DNA of 64,000 bases from Rhodospirillaceae bacterium (GTDB lineage: Bacteria; Pseudomonadota; Alphaproteobacteria; Thalassobaculales; Thalassobaculaceae), in contig JAGYJX010000005.1 in the NCBI GenBank assembly GCA_018401495.1, positions 606,001 through 670,000 of the forward strand, written 5' to 3'. The stretch's first letter is position 1. Every line of letters starts with the position of its first letter. The position numbers and the translations under genes are program-made. A model generated the notes under the pieces. The model searched no databases, was not told the origin of the DNA, and saw nothing but the letters and a program-made list of their open reading frames with translations. Positions 44,877 to 55,283 of this stretch are shown in pieces.

Positions 44877-46278
44877 GTCATTCCGGACCGGGCCGCCGCA
44901 GGCGGGACGGAGCCGGAACCCACCCGACGCACCGCGCCTGCAGCGGCCTGTGCCCGTCGCCCCGTGGGTTCCGGCTCGGCCGCGCCGGGGCGGCGCGTCC
45001 GTCCGGAATGACGACGGGGGTGGGGTCGAGCCCGGCCGTCCGGGTCGCCCCACTCGAAGGTCCCGGCGGCAGCGCCCCCTCTCTCGTCGTCATTCCGGAC
45101 CGGGCCGCCGCAGGCGGGACGGAGCCGGAACCCACCCGACGCACCGCGCCTGCAGCGGCCTGTGCCCGTCGCCCCGTGGGTTCCGGCTCGGCCGCGCCGG
45201 GGCGGCGCGTCCGTCCGGAATGACGATGAGGGTGGGGTGGGCCCGCTCTACTTGAAGCCCGGCCGGGGTGGGTCGGCCTCCGGGTCGCCCACTCGAAGGT
45301 CCCGGCGGCAGCGCCCCTCTCGTGTCGTCATTCCGGACCGGGCCGCCAGGCTGGCGGACCTCCGACGCCCGCTGCAGCCCTGCCGTCGCCCGTGGGTTCC
45401 GGCTCGGCCGCGCCGGGGCGGCGCGTCCGTCCGGAATGACGACGGGGGTGGGGTCGGCCTCCGGGGTCGCCCGACTCGAAGGTCGCTCGGCGGCCAGCGC
45501 CCCCACTCTCCTGTCGTCATTCCGGACCGGGCCGCCGCAGGCGGGACGGAGCCGGAACCCACCCGACGCACCGCGCTTGCAGCGGCCTGTGCCCGTCGCC
45601 CCGTGGGTTCCGGCTCGGCCGCGCCGGGGCGGCGCGTCCGTCCGGAATGACGAGGGAGGTGAGGTCGGCCCGCTCTGCTTGAAGCCCGGCCGGGGTGGGG
45701 TCGGCCTCCGGGTCGCCCACTCGAAGGTCCCGGCGGCAGCGCCCCTCTCCTGTCGTCATTCCGGACCGGGCCGCAGCGGCCTCTGCCCGTCGCCCCGTGG
45801 GTTCCGGCTCGGCCGCGCCGGGGCGGCGCGTCCGTCCGGAATGACGATGGGGGTGGGGTGGGCCCGCTCTGCTTGAAGCCCGGCCGGGGTGGGGTCGGCC
45901 TGCGGGTCGCCCACTCGAAGGTCCCGGCGGCAGCGCCCCCTCTCCTATTGTCATTCCGGACCGGGCCGCAGCGGCCTCTGCCCGTCGCCCCGTGGCTTCC
46001 GGCTCGGCCGCGCCGGGGCGGCGCGCCCGTCCGGAATGACGACGGGGGTGGGGTGGGCCCGCTCTACGTGAAGCCCGGCCGGGGTGGGGTGGCCTCCGGG
46101 GCGCCCACTCGACGGTCCCGGCGGCAGCGCCCCTCTCTCGTCGTCATTCCGGACCGGGCCGCCGCCGGCGGGACGGAGCCGGAACCCAGCCGACGCACCG
46201 CGCTTGCAGCGGCCTCTGCCCACCCCCATCGTCATTCCGGCTCGGCCGCGCCGGGGCGGCGCGTCCGTCCGGAATGAC
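44877..46278. repeat. Tandem array of seven nested palindromes
   Basis: Copies at 44877-45012, 45089-45224, 45327-45440, 45516-45651, 45755-45845, 45950-46040 and 46143-46278. Each is bounded by GTCATTCCGGAC and its exact complement GTCCGGAATGAC (the sixth begins the same after ATT). Full copies are 136 bp and carry an inner perfect stem, GAGCCGGAACCCAC and GTGGGTTCCGGCTC. Copies 5 and 6 share the same 45-bp internal loss, copy 3 a 22-bp loss. Spacers of 73-103 bp are themselves related (GCCCACTCGAAGGTCCCGGC). No protein-coding sequence is supported here. Confidence 0.92.
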
Positions 46279-46319
46279 GATGGGGGTGGGTGGGCTGCCG
46301 AAATTGGCCAAGGTCGAGC

Positions 46320-47290
46320 TCAGCGCAGGCGCGGGTTCAGCGCGTCGCGCAGCCAGTCGCCGAGCAGGTTGACGCTCAGCACCAGGAACACCAGCGCCAG
46401 GCAGGGGAAGAAGGTGATCCACCACTCGCCGGAGAACAGGAAGTTGTTGCCGACCCGGATCAGGGTGCCGAGCGACGGCGTGGTCGGCGGCACCCCGACC
46501 CCGAGGAAGCTCAGCGTCGCCTCGGCGATGATCGCCAGCGCCAGCCCGATGGTCGCCAGCACCAGCACCGGCCCCATCACGTTCGGCAGGATGTGGCGCA
46601 GCATGATCAGCGCCGGGTGGATGCCGATCACCCGCGCCGCCTGGACGTATTCCTTGCCCTTCTCGACCATGGTCGCGCCGCGCGTCACCCGGGCGTATTG
46701 CGGCCAGTCGGAGACGCCGATCGGCGAGGATCACCACGTAGATGCGCGATCTGGTCGTGCAGCTCGCGCGGCATCGTGGCGCGCGCCACGCCGTCGATCA
46801 TCAGCGCCACCAGGATGCCGGGCACCGTCAGCTGGACGTCGGCGGTGCGCATGACGATCGACTCGAAGCCGCCGCCGACATAGCCGGCGGTGACGCCGAG
46901 CAGGATGCCCAGCGTCGCCGAGAACAGCACCGCCGCGAACCCGACCAGCAGCGAGATGCGGGCGCCGTAGATCAGGTTCGACAGGATGTCGCGGCCCTGG
47001 TCGTCGGTGCCGAGCAGGTACTGGGGCATGCCGCCTTCGGTCCAGGCCGGCGCCGTGAAGCTGTCGATCAGCGACAGTTGCGCCGGGTCGAACGGGTTCT
47101 GCGGGGCGACCCAGGGGGCGAACAGCGCCGCCAGGAAGTACATCAGGGTCACCAGCGCCGCGACGATGACCACCGGCGAGCGGGTGAAGCTGAACCACAG
47201 GTCGGAATCAAAGGCGCGCGCCAGCAGCCCCGGGACGCGCGCCGGCTCCGGCGGCGACGGCCGCGGCGCCGAGGGTGCATCGAGCGCCAT
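46320..47290 (-). CDS. Peptide/opine-type ABC permease, DppC-like (two frameshifts)
   Basis: About 323 residues. The N-terminal cytoplasmic tail, first TM (VVIVAALVTLMYFLAALFAP), LLGTDDQGRDILSNLIYGAR and the EAA coupling loop AARVIGIHPALIMLRHILPN are typical of DppC. Frame changes at 46744 and 46722 must be repaired to join ELHDQIAI to YVVILAIGVSDWPQYARVT. Both fit an Ala codon with two third bases. It starts at 47290, overlapping the DppB stop (TGATG). The repeat array begins about 40 bp after its end. Confidence 0.87.
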
Positions 47291-48281
47291 CAGCCCGGCC
47301 TCCCGGCGAGCGCGCCCTTGTCGACCGACAGCCGCGGGTCGACGGCGTAGTACAGCAGGTCGACGATCAGGTTGATGGTGACGAACACGAACGCCACCAG
47401 CACCAGGTAGGCCGACATGATCGGCACGTCGGCGAACGACACCGCCTGGATGAACAGCAGCCCCATGCCGGGCCACTGGAACACCGTCTCGGTGATGATC
47501 GAGAACGCGATCAGCGCGCCGATGTTGAGGCCGGCGATGGTGATCACCGGCACCAGGGTGTTCTTCAGCGCGTGCCCGAAATTGATGGCGCGGTCGCTCA
47601 GGCCGCGGGCGCGGGCGAACTTGATGTAGTCGGTGCGCATGACCTCCAGCATCTCGGCCGCACCAGCCGCATGATCAGGGTGGTCTGGAACAGGCTGAGG
47701 GTGATCGACGGCATGATCAGCGCCAACAGGCCGCTCGGCGTCAGGAAGCCGGTCGACCACCAGCCGAGCTGCACGGTCTGGCCGCGCCCGAACGACGACA
47801 GCCAGCCGAGATGCACGGCGAACAGGTAGATCAGGAAGATGCCGATGACGAAGGTCGGCAGCGACACCCCGATCAGCGACACCGTCAGCAGCGCCCGGCT
47901 GACCCAGGAGTGCCGGTGGATGCCGCAGTAGACGCCGAGCGGGATGCCGGTCGCCAGCGCCAGCACCGCCGACACGAACACCAGTTCGAGCGTCGCCGGC
48001 ATGCGCTCGGAGATCAGGTCCTCGACCGGCCGCTGCATCTGGTAGGAGATGCCGAACTCGCCCTGCACCGCCCGGCCGACGAAGCGCCCGAACTGCACCA
48101 TGAACGGGTCGTTCAGGCCGAGACGCTCGCGCAGCGCCTCGCGGTCCGCCCGGCTGGCCTCCTGGCCGACCATGTTGTTCACCGGGTCGCCGGCGTAGGT
48201 GAACATCGAGAACGACACGAAGGCCACCACCAGCATCACCAGGATGGCCTGGAACAGGCGGCGGATCACATAGGAAACCAA
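47290..48281 (-). CDS. Peptide-type ABC permease, DppB-like (one frameshift)
   Basis: About 330 residues. It begins MVSYVIRRLFQAILVMLVVA, then RERLGLNDPFMVQFGRFVGR, and contains the EAA-type loop IKFARARGLSDRAINFGHAL followed by NTLVPVITIAGL. A -1 frame change near 47663, repaired as a missing third base of an Arg codon, joins TTLIMRLVR to AEMLEVMRTDY. It is the second membrane subunit of the importer. Confidence 0.88.
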
Positions 48282-48446
48282 GGGTTCGACCTCGCTCGAA
48301 CGGGTGATCGGCCGGATCGGTGATCGGCGGCGCCGGGAGGACGGCGGCCCGGCACGATGGCCGGGCCGCCGCTGGCTCCGTTCCGCGGCCGAGGCCGCGG
48401 GATCAGGGATCCGACCCGCGGCCGGGGCCGCGGGATCAGGCGGTGG

Positions 48447-50023
48447 TCACTTCCACATCGCCATGCGGAAGGCCGGGCTGTCGTTGGCGATGATCGGCAG
48501 CTCCAGTCCCTCCTTCAGCCCCCAGGCGATGACCTGGTGGTGCAGCGGGATGTAGACGTTGGAGTCCTTCAGGATCTTCCAGGCCTCGGCGATCATCGCG
48601 TCGCGCTTGGCGCTGTCGGTCTCGACCTCCATGGCGTCGGTCAGCTCGTCGAGACGCTTGTCCGAGAAATTGACGAAATTCCAGCTTCCCGGGGTCGCCG
48701 CCAGGTACGAGAAGACGTAGTGCGAGTCGTGCGTCGGCACGCCCCAGCCGAGCAGGTAGAAGTCGGCTTCCTTGTTCTGCAGCGACTTGAAGTAGACGCT
48801 CTTGCTGCGGGCGTTCAGGTTGGCCTTGATGCCGATGCGCGCCAGCATGCCGACGGTCGCCTGGCAGATCGCCTCGTCGTTGTTGTAGCGGTCGTTCGGG
48901 CAGTCGAGCTGGATCTCGAAGCCCTCCGGATAGCCGGCCGCGGCCAGCAGTTCCTTGGACTTGGCCGGGTCGTAGGACAGCCGCTGGTCGAGCTCCTCGG
49001 TGTAGCCGTGCACGCCCGGCGAGGTGATGATGCCGGCCGGGAACGACAGGCCGCGCATGGTCTTCGCCTTGATCGTCTCGATGTCGATCGCGCGGTACAT
49101 CGCCTCGCGGACCTTGGGGTCCTTGAACGGGTTCTTGCCCTTGACGTTGGAGTAGCCGCAGCTCCTCGGCGCCGACGTCCAGGCCGAAGAAGATCGTGCG
49201 GATCTGGTTGACCTGGCTGACCTTGAGACCGCCGGTCGCGCCGATCCGCGACAGGTCCTGGAGCGGCGGATCGAGGACGAAGTCCACGCTCACCCGACAG
49301 CAGGGCCGCGACCCGCGTCGCCGGGTTGGCGATCGGGGTGTAGACCACCTCCTCGACGTTGGTCTTCGGGTCGGTCACCCCCCAGCCCCACCAGGCGTCG
49401 TTGCGCTTCAGGACGGTGCGGATGCCGGGATCCCGCTGCGCCAGGATGAACGGGCCGGTGCCGTTGGCGTTGCGGACCGCGTGGGTCTCCTCGGCCTCCT
49501 TGTAGTTCTGCGGCTTCTCGACCTTGTTCTGCTCCGACCACTCCTGGTCCATGATGCGGATCGAGGTGATCTGGTCGGGCAGGATCGGGTTCGGGCCCTT
49601 GGTGACGATCTGGACGGTGTGATCGTCGACCTTGCGGACCTCCTCGATCGAGTTGATGTAGTTCTTGAAATCCGAGGTCTCGCTGAGCGCCCGGCGCAGC
49701 GAGAATACCACGTCGTCTGCCGTGAACGGCTGGCCCTGGTGGAACGTCACCCCGGTGCGGAGCTTGAACTCCCAGACGTTCGGCTCGACCGTGCCCCACG
49801 ACACCGCCAGGCCCGGAATCTTGGACAGCGCCGCGTCGCGGTGGATCAGGCTGTCGTAGACCTGCGAGTTCATGGTGCTGGTCGGACCCTCGTTCTGGGC
49901 GTGCGGGTCCATGGTGAGAGCGTCGCCCTGGCTGGCCCAGCGCAGGGTCTTGGCGTCGGCGGCACCGGCGAGCGCGGTCGAAACCGCGAGACCGGCGCCC
50001 AACGCGTAAGCGGCGAGTTTCAT
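48447..50023 (-). CDS. Peptide-type ABC substrate-binding protein, DppA-like (two frameshifts)
   Basis: About 525 residues, SBP_bac_5 family. The signal peptide MKLAAYALGAGLAVSTALAG ends near ADAKT. Family text includes LRWASQGDALTMDPHAQNEG and FKLRTGVTFHQGQPFTADDV. Frame changes at 49288 (Glu or Asp codon) and 49155 (Arg codon) restore VDFVLDPPLQDLSRI and YSNVKGKNPFKDPKVREAMY. It starts at 50023. It binds a peptide, glutathione, opine or similar ligand in the periplasm. Confidence 0.88.
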
Positions 50024-50132
50024 CGTGAAAGCCCCTGATCGGTTTTTTGGCGTTTCTCGGATCGCCAACCGGCGTCCTTGCGAACAGTCTAATCACCTCG
50101 GGCGACAGCGGCCAGCGCCGGATTGCCGCCGG

Positions 50133-51165
50133 CTATGCCGGCCGGGCGGCCTCGGGGATGCGGCCCTCCTCGACGCCGTGGCAGGCGACGGCGACGCCGC
50201 CCGGCAGCGCGATCGGCACCGGGCTCTCGGCCCGGCAACGGTCGGCGGCGAACGGGCAGCGCGGGTGGAAGCTGCAGCCGGCCGGCGGGTTGATCGGGTT
50301 CGGCACCTCGCCGGCCACCGGCGCGCGCTCGTGGCCGGACATCTCCAGGTCGGGCACCGTGTCGAGCAGCAGCCTCGTGTACGGGGTGGCGCGGCGTGGC
50401 GAACAGCGTGCGGGCCGGCGCCTGCTCGACCATCCGGCCGAGATACATCACGCCGACCCGGTCGGAGATGTGGCGCACCACCGCCAGGTTGTGGCTGATG
50501 AACAGATAGGTCAGCCCGAGGTCGCGCTGCAGGTCGCGCATCAGGTTGAGGATCTGCGCCTGCACCGAGACGTCGAGCGCCGAGGTCGGCTCGTCGCACA
50601 CCAGGAACTCGGGGTTCGAGGCCAGCGCGCGGGCGATCGAGATGCGCTGGCGCTGGCCGCCGGAGAACTCGTGCGGGTACTTGTCGCCGTCGCGCGGGTT
50701 CAGCTTGACCTGCTCCAGCAATTCCCCGACCCGCCGGGTCACGGCGGCCTTGCCGCTGGCCAGCCCGAAGGCGCGGATCGGCTCGGCGACGATGTCGAGC
50801 ACCCGCCAGCGCGGGTTCAGGCTGGCGAACGGATCCTGGAAGATCATCTGCAGCCGGCGGCGCACCGGCGCCATCTGCCGGCGCGACAGGCCGGCGATGT
50901 CGCGGCCCTCGAGCTCGATCGAGCCGGCGGTCGGCGCGTACAGGCCGACGATCAGCCGGGCCACCGTCGACTTGCCGCAACCGGACTCGCCGACCAGCCC
51001 GAAGGTCTCGCCGCGCCCGATCGCGAAGTCGATGCCGTCGACCGCCTTCAGGATCTGCCGCGGCTGGCGCTCCAGCACGCGGTTCAGCAGCGGCGGCGAC
51101 ACGTCGAAGTAGCGCTTCAGGCCGGTGACCTTCAGCACCGCCTGCCCGGAAGCGGCGGGCTCCAC
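50133..51165 (-). CDS. Peptide-type ABC ATPase, DppF-like (one frameshift)
   Basis: About 343 residues. Walker A GESGCGKSTVARLIVG, Q-loop MIFQDPFASLNPRW, signature [16 protein letters not shown], Walker B FLVCDEPTSALD and H-loop FISHNLAVVRH are all present. The C-terminal oligopeptide-ATPase cysteine region follows the frame change at 50382 (NPINPPAGCSFHPRCPFAAD). It starts at GTG 51165. Paired with the DppD-like gene upstream. Confidence 0.88.
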
Positions 51166-51198
51166 CGGACCGGTCGGCCGGCTTGACGGATGGCCGGG

Positions 51199-52194
51199 TC
51201 AGGCATCCGCCGCCTCCCGCTGCGCCGTGCTGGGGTCGTACAGCCAGCACGCCACCCGGCTGCCGTCGACGTCGATCGGCTCCGGCCGGTCGCGCCGGCA
51301 GCGCTCGAACACCCGCTCGCAGCGCGGGTTGAAGGCGCAGCCCGCCGGGATGTCGGTCAGCCGCGGCATCGAGCCCGGGATCTGGCGCAGCCGCTCGGCG
51401 TCCTGGGCGATCGTCGGGATCGAGCCCATCAGGCCGATCGTGTAGGGATGCCGGGCCTGCTTGATGACCTGGCGGACCGGCCCGATCTCGGCGATCCGGC
51501 CGGCGTACATCACCGCCACCCGGTCGGCGGTCTCGGCGATCACCCCCATGTCGTGGGTCACCAGCATCACGGCGGTGCCGTGCTCGCGGCACAGCCGGCG
51601 CAGCAGGGCGATGATCTGCGCCTGGATCGAGACGTCGAGCGCGGTGGTCGGCTCGTCGGCGATGATCAGGCGCGGGTTGGCGCACAGCGCCAGCGCGATC
51701 ACCACGCGCTGGCGCATGCCGCCGGAGAACTGGTGGGGGTACTGGTCGACGCGGCGCTCGGGGGCCGGGATGCCGACCTCGGCCAGCAGCTCGACGGCCC
51801 GCGCCCGCGCCCGCGTCGGGGTCAGGTCGGTGTGGGTGACGATGGTCTCGACCAGCTGCTGGCCGACCGAATAGAGCGGGTTCAGGCTGGTCAGCGGGTC
51901 CTGGAAGATCGCGCCGATCTTGCGGCCACGGATCCGCCGCATGGCCTCGTAGGGCAGGTTCTGGATCGGCTGGCCCTCGAGCAGGATCTCGCCGCCGGCG
52001 ATCCGGCCCGGCGGCTCCAGCAGGCCGATCACCGCCGCCCCGGTCATCGACTTGCCGGCCCCGGATTCCCCGACCACCCCCAGCACCTCGCCCGGGTCGA
52101 TGTGGAACGACACCCCGTCGACGGCGGTCAGCGTGCCGCGCCGCGTCGGGAACTGGACGACGAGATCGCGGACCTGGAGGAGAGGCTCGGTCAT
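51199..52194 (-). CDS. Peptide-type ABC ATPase, DppD-like
   Basis: 331 residues. It has Walker A GESGAGKSMTGAAVIG, Q-loop AIFQDPLTSLNPLYSVGQQL, signature QFSGGMRQRVVIALAL, Walker B LIIADEPTTALD and H-loop LVTHDMGVIAE. The C-terminal cysteine box is PAGCAFNPRCERVFERCRR. It starts at 52194 (MTEPLLQVRDLVVQF). It is the first gene of the importer operon on the minus strand. The frame is intact. Confidence 0.93.
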   Translation of the reverse strand: MTEPLLQVRDLVVQFPTRRGTLTAVDGVSFHIDPGEVLGVVGESGAGKSMTGAAVIGLLEPPGRIAGGEILLEGQPIQNLPYEAMRRIRGRKIGAIFQDPLTSLNPLYSVGQQLVETIVTHTDLTPTRARARAVELLAEVGIPAPERRVDQYPHQFSGGMRQRVVIALALCANPRLIIADEPTTALDVSIQAQIIALLRRLCREHGTAVMLVTHDMGVIAETADRVAVMYAGRIAEIGPVRQVIKQARHPYTIGLMGSIPTIAQDAERLRQIPGSMPRLTDIPAGCAFNPRCERVFERCRRDRPEPIDVDGSRVACWLYDPSTAQREAADA

Positions 52195-52307
52195 CGCTTG
52201 CACCGCGGCTCGGGAGGTGTCCGGGGCCGCTCCCCGGCCCGCCGGAGCGTCCGACGAGTTAGGACGCGCCGGGCCGACCCGTCAACCGGACTTGCAGCCG
52301 GGAACGG

Positions 52308-53549
52308 TCACAGCAGCCCCACCACCGCCCCGGTCGACAGGGTGGCGAGGGTGCCGGCGACGATCGACTTGAGGCCGAGCCCGGCGATCTCGGCGCGGCG
52401 CTCGGGGACCAGCGCCGCCATGCCGCCGATCATGATCCCGAGGCTGCCGAAATTGGCGAAGCCGCAGAGCGCGTAGGTCATGATGGTGCGGCTGCGCTCG
52501 GACAGCGCCTCCGGCGGCAGCCGCGCCATGTCGAGGTAGGCGATCAGCTCGTTGAGGGCGGTCTTGGTACCCATCAGCCGGCCGCCGACCGCCGCCTCGT
52601 CCCACGGCAGGCCGATCAGCCAGACCAGCGGCCGCATCACCCAGCCGAACACCCGGCCGAGCGACAGCGGCTCGCCGGCAACGGCCGGCGCCAGGGCGAG
52701 GATGGCGTCGACCAGGCTGACCAGGGCCACCATCACCAGCAGCATGGCGATGATCCCGAGGAACAGCTGCAGGCCGGCCTGGGTGCCGCGGGCGATCGCG
52801 TCCATGCTGCCGCTGGCCTCGGAGACGACGTCGAGGGCGCCGCCGGTCGGCGGCCCGTCGCGCGGAACCATCAGCGCGGCGATGGCGATCGCCGCCGGGG
52901 CGCTGATGAGCGAGGCGGTCAGCAGGTGACCGGCGGCGTCGGGCAGCACGTCCGCGAGAATGGTGGCGTACAGCACCAGCATGGTGCCGGCGATCGTCGC
53001 CATCCCGCAGGCCATCGTCATGAACAGCTCGCCGCGGTCGAGGCGCGCCAGGTAGGGCCGGGCCAGCAGCGGCGCCTCGACCACGCCGACGAAGATGTTG
53101 GCGGCCGCCACCAGCCCGACCGGGCCGCCGACCCCGAGGGTGCGCTCGAACAGCAGGGCGAAGCCGCGCACGATCCACGGCAGGATCCGCCAGTGGATCA
53201 GCAGCGCGGCCAGCGCCGACACCACCATCACCAGCGGCAGCGCCCGGAACGCCAGCACGAAGCTGGCGCCCGGCCGGGTCTCCTCGAACGGCAACGGCCC
53301 GCCGCCGAGATAGCCGAACACCAGCCCGGTGCCGGCCTCGGTGGCGGCCTGCAGGGCCAGCACCGCGTCGTTCAGGGCCCCGAAGGCGGCGCGGATCGGC
53401 GACAGGTGCAGCACGGCCACGGCCATGACGAGTTGCAGGACGATGGCGACCAGCACCACCCTCGGGCGCACCGCCCGCCGGTTCTCGCTGATCGCCCAGG
53501 CGATCGCGAAGATGACCACCAGCCCGAGCCCCGACTGCAGGCGTTCCAT
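52308..53549 (-). CDS. Concentrative nucleoside transporter (CNT/NupC family)
   Basis: 413-residue inner-membrane symporter. The CNT landmarks are FGYLGGGPLPFEETRPGASF, the VFVGVVEAPLLARPYL helix pair, FMTMACGMATIAGTMLVLYA, MGTKTALNELIAYLDMA and YALCGFANFGSLGIMIGGMA. These define the nucleoside- and Na+/H+-binding hairpins. It starts at 53549 (MERLQSGLGLVVIFAIAWAI). It is close to ribokinase in the wider locus, which could link nucleoside uptake to ribose use. The frame is intact. Confidence 0.93.
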   Translation of the reverse strand: MERLQSGLGLVVIFAIAWAISENRRAVRPRVVLVAIVLQLVMAVAVLHLSPIRAAFGALNDAVLALQAATEAGTGLVFGYLGGGPLPFEETRPGASFVLAFRALPLVMVVSALAALLIHWRILPWIVRGFALLFERTLGVGGPVGLVAAANIFVGVVEAPLLARPYLARLDRGELFMTMACGMATIAGTMLVLYATILADVLPDAAGHLLTASLISAPAAIAIAALMVPRDGPPTGGALDVVSEASGSMDAIARGTQAGLQLFLGIIAMLLVMVALVSLVDAILALAPAVAGEPLSLGRVFGWVMRPLVWLIGLPWDEAAVGGRLMGTKTALNELIAYLDMARLPPEALSERSRTIMTYALCGFANFGSLGIMIGGMAALVPERRAEIAGLGLKSIVAGTLATLSTGAVVGLL

Positions 53550-53713
53550 CGCCACCCCTTCCCCCGATGCCGGTCGGGAGTGTGACCAGGGCGGCGATCC
53601 GGCACAACCCGTCGACATCTACCGGTGGTGCCCCAGGCTATCCGGAGCCGCGCTCTGCCCACGCCCGCCTGATGTCGCGAAATCTTCCTTCCGGATCTCC
53701 GGAGTCATGGCCG

Positions 53714-54520
53714 CTAGGCGCGTCGTTCCGTGAAGATTTCCCCCGAACGAGCCCGGGCGCGCCACGGCCTGGCGTAGCGGAGCGCGACCTCGAAACGAGG
53801 GCAATCCAGATCGATGTCGCCGTAGGCCAGTTCCGCGGTACCCGGCGGGCAAACCGCGACATCAGCGCCGTCCGGTCCAACCAGCCCACTTTGCAGCCTC
53901 GGGCTGCACGCTGTCGGCGTCGACAGGCTCAGCCAGTAACAGTTGGTCGCGGCATGCGCCCGAGCCATCAGGCCATGGACCGGATCGTCGGATTGCGAAG
54001 AGAGCAGCATGCAATGGACGCCGAGGCGCTCGTATTCGGCAAAGAGTTCCGGGAAGCACACTTCGATGCAGATCGCGCACCCGAACTTCAAGCCGTCGAC
54101 CTCGAACACGATCGGTTCAGCGCCGGGCGTGTACCAGGACGTGACCTCGCTGTGGGAGCAGAAGCGCTTGCTGTAACGGGCGGAGATCACGCCGCGGTCG
54201 GAAATCACGTAGAGGCTGTTCTGCGGGCGCCACGGTGGAACCAGCCTGTGATTGCAGCCCACGACCGCCCAGAGTCCAAGCCGGCCGGCGAGGGCGGCGG
54301 TCTCGGCGAGTTCGTCTTCCACCACCGCCCAGTCCACGTCCTCCCAGGCCCTGATCTGGGACTTGACGTATCCCGAGAGGGCGGCCTCCGGGAAGTGCAC
54401 GACGCGAGCACTCACCGAGGCCGCCTTCTCCAACAGGAGGCGCAGATGCCGGCCGTTCTGCCGGACGTCGGATGACACCGCACTCTGCGCCGTCGCGACC
54501 CTGACCGGCTGTCTCGACAT
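53714..54520 (-). CDS. Carbon-nitrogen hydrolase (nitrilase superfamily)
   Basis: 268 residues. The Glu-Lys-Cys triad can be placed: Glu in VVHFPEAALSGYVKSQ, Lys in ISARYSKRFCSHSE, Cys in FGCAICIEVCFPELFAEYE. It hydrolyses an amide or nitrile or transfers an acyl group; the substrate is unknown. GC and codon use look slightly less biased than in the neighbours. It is divergent from the next gene with overlapping 5' regions. The frame is intact. Confidence 0.87.
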   Translation of the reverse strand: MSRQPVRVATAQSAVSSDVRQNGRHLRLLLEKAASVSARVVHFPEAALSGYVKSQIRAWEDVDWAVVEDELAETAALAGRLGLWAVVGCNHRLVPPWRPQNSLYVISDRGVISARYSKRFCSHSEVTSWYTPGAEPIVFEVDGLKFGCAICIEVCFPELFAEYERLGVHCMLLSSQSDDPVHGLMARAHAATNCYWLSLSTPTACSPRLQSGLVGPDGADVAVCPPGTAELAYGDIDLDCPRFEVALRYARPWRARARSGEIFTERRA

Positions 54521-54593
54521 GGTGCTACGCCTCGCTATGCGTTCCGCTAAGGTGGCCTGCGCGTATGGAGTTCTTCAGGAGCGGCTTCCCGGA

Positions 54594-55157
54594 ATGGAAC
54601 CCTTTCCCGAGATTATCACGCACAATTACGATCCCGATCGCGGACCGTGCAGGAACATCTGCGAGCTTGCGGAGGTGGAAGCCGCGCGAGTTCTCGACGA
54701 GATCAGGGCTTCCGGCCTGCGTTCGATCAAGCCGGAGTACCTGCCGAGGCGGAGGCAGACGGAGGACTGGCTGATCCAGGAACGGCGCCGAAAGCTTGGA
54801 CCGGCTAAGCTGGCGCGTCCGATTTACTTTTTTCTGGGAGATTTCGCCGACGGCAAGGACGCGTCACGGCCGGCGTCGCTCGTCATGCCGCTGCGGGACT
54901 TCCCGCCGGAGACGCTGACTTTCACCTATCCGGACAGCATGGCGAGCCTTCCTCTCGCGACTCGCGACGATCATCGCCTCCACAGAAGGCGATATCACGG
55001 GCAGGTGTTCACCCTCGGCGAGATCGAAGATGTCGTCGCCGAGTTCGGAATGCCGGGCGATCGCTGGAAGACGGATCCCGCCATGAAGTACGACAAGTTC
55101 ATCGAGGTCCAGGTCTGGGATGACCGGCCCATTGAGGCTTGGTTGCGAGCACGCTGA
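54594..55157 (+). CDS. Conserved-looking protein of unknown function
   Basis: 187 residues from ATG 54594 (MEPFPEIITHNYDPDRGPCR); an upstream in-frame ATG at 54519 would overlap the nitrilase start. The middle reads ARPIYFFLGDFADGKDASRP and LPLATRDDHRLHRRRYHGQV, then FTLGEIEDVVAEFGMPGDRW. No signal peptide or membrane helix. I do not recognise a family. Codon bias is weaker than in the flanking VOC and MFS genes, which may indicate recent acquisition with the nitrilase. Confidence 0.65.
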   Translation: MEPFPEIITHNYDPDRGPCRNICELAEVEAARVLDEIRASGLRSIKPEYLPRRRQTEDWLIQERRRKLGPAKLARPIYFFLGDFADGKDASRPASLVMPLRDFPPETLTFTYPDSMASLPLATRDDHRLHRRRYHGQVFTLGEIEDVVAEFGMPGDRWKTDPAMKYDKFIEVQVWDDRPIEAWLRAR

Positions 55158-55283
55158 ACGACCGCTTCAGGGGCGCGTGCTGCTGTTCGATGAGAAGCTA
55201 GGACATTACCCGTCTGCCGACGCCCCTGCACGGCGGCGCGGAATGTGGCATGGTCGCCGGCAAAACGCCCCGGAGGAAACCAC

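Noticed and set aside
44877..46278. CRISPR array
   Set aside because: Units are 91-136 bp with inverted ends, and the spacers are homologous to each other; no cas gene is near.
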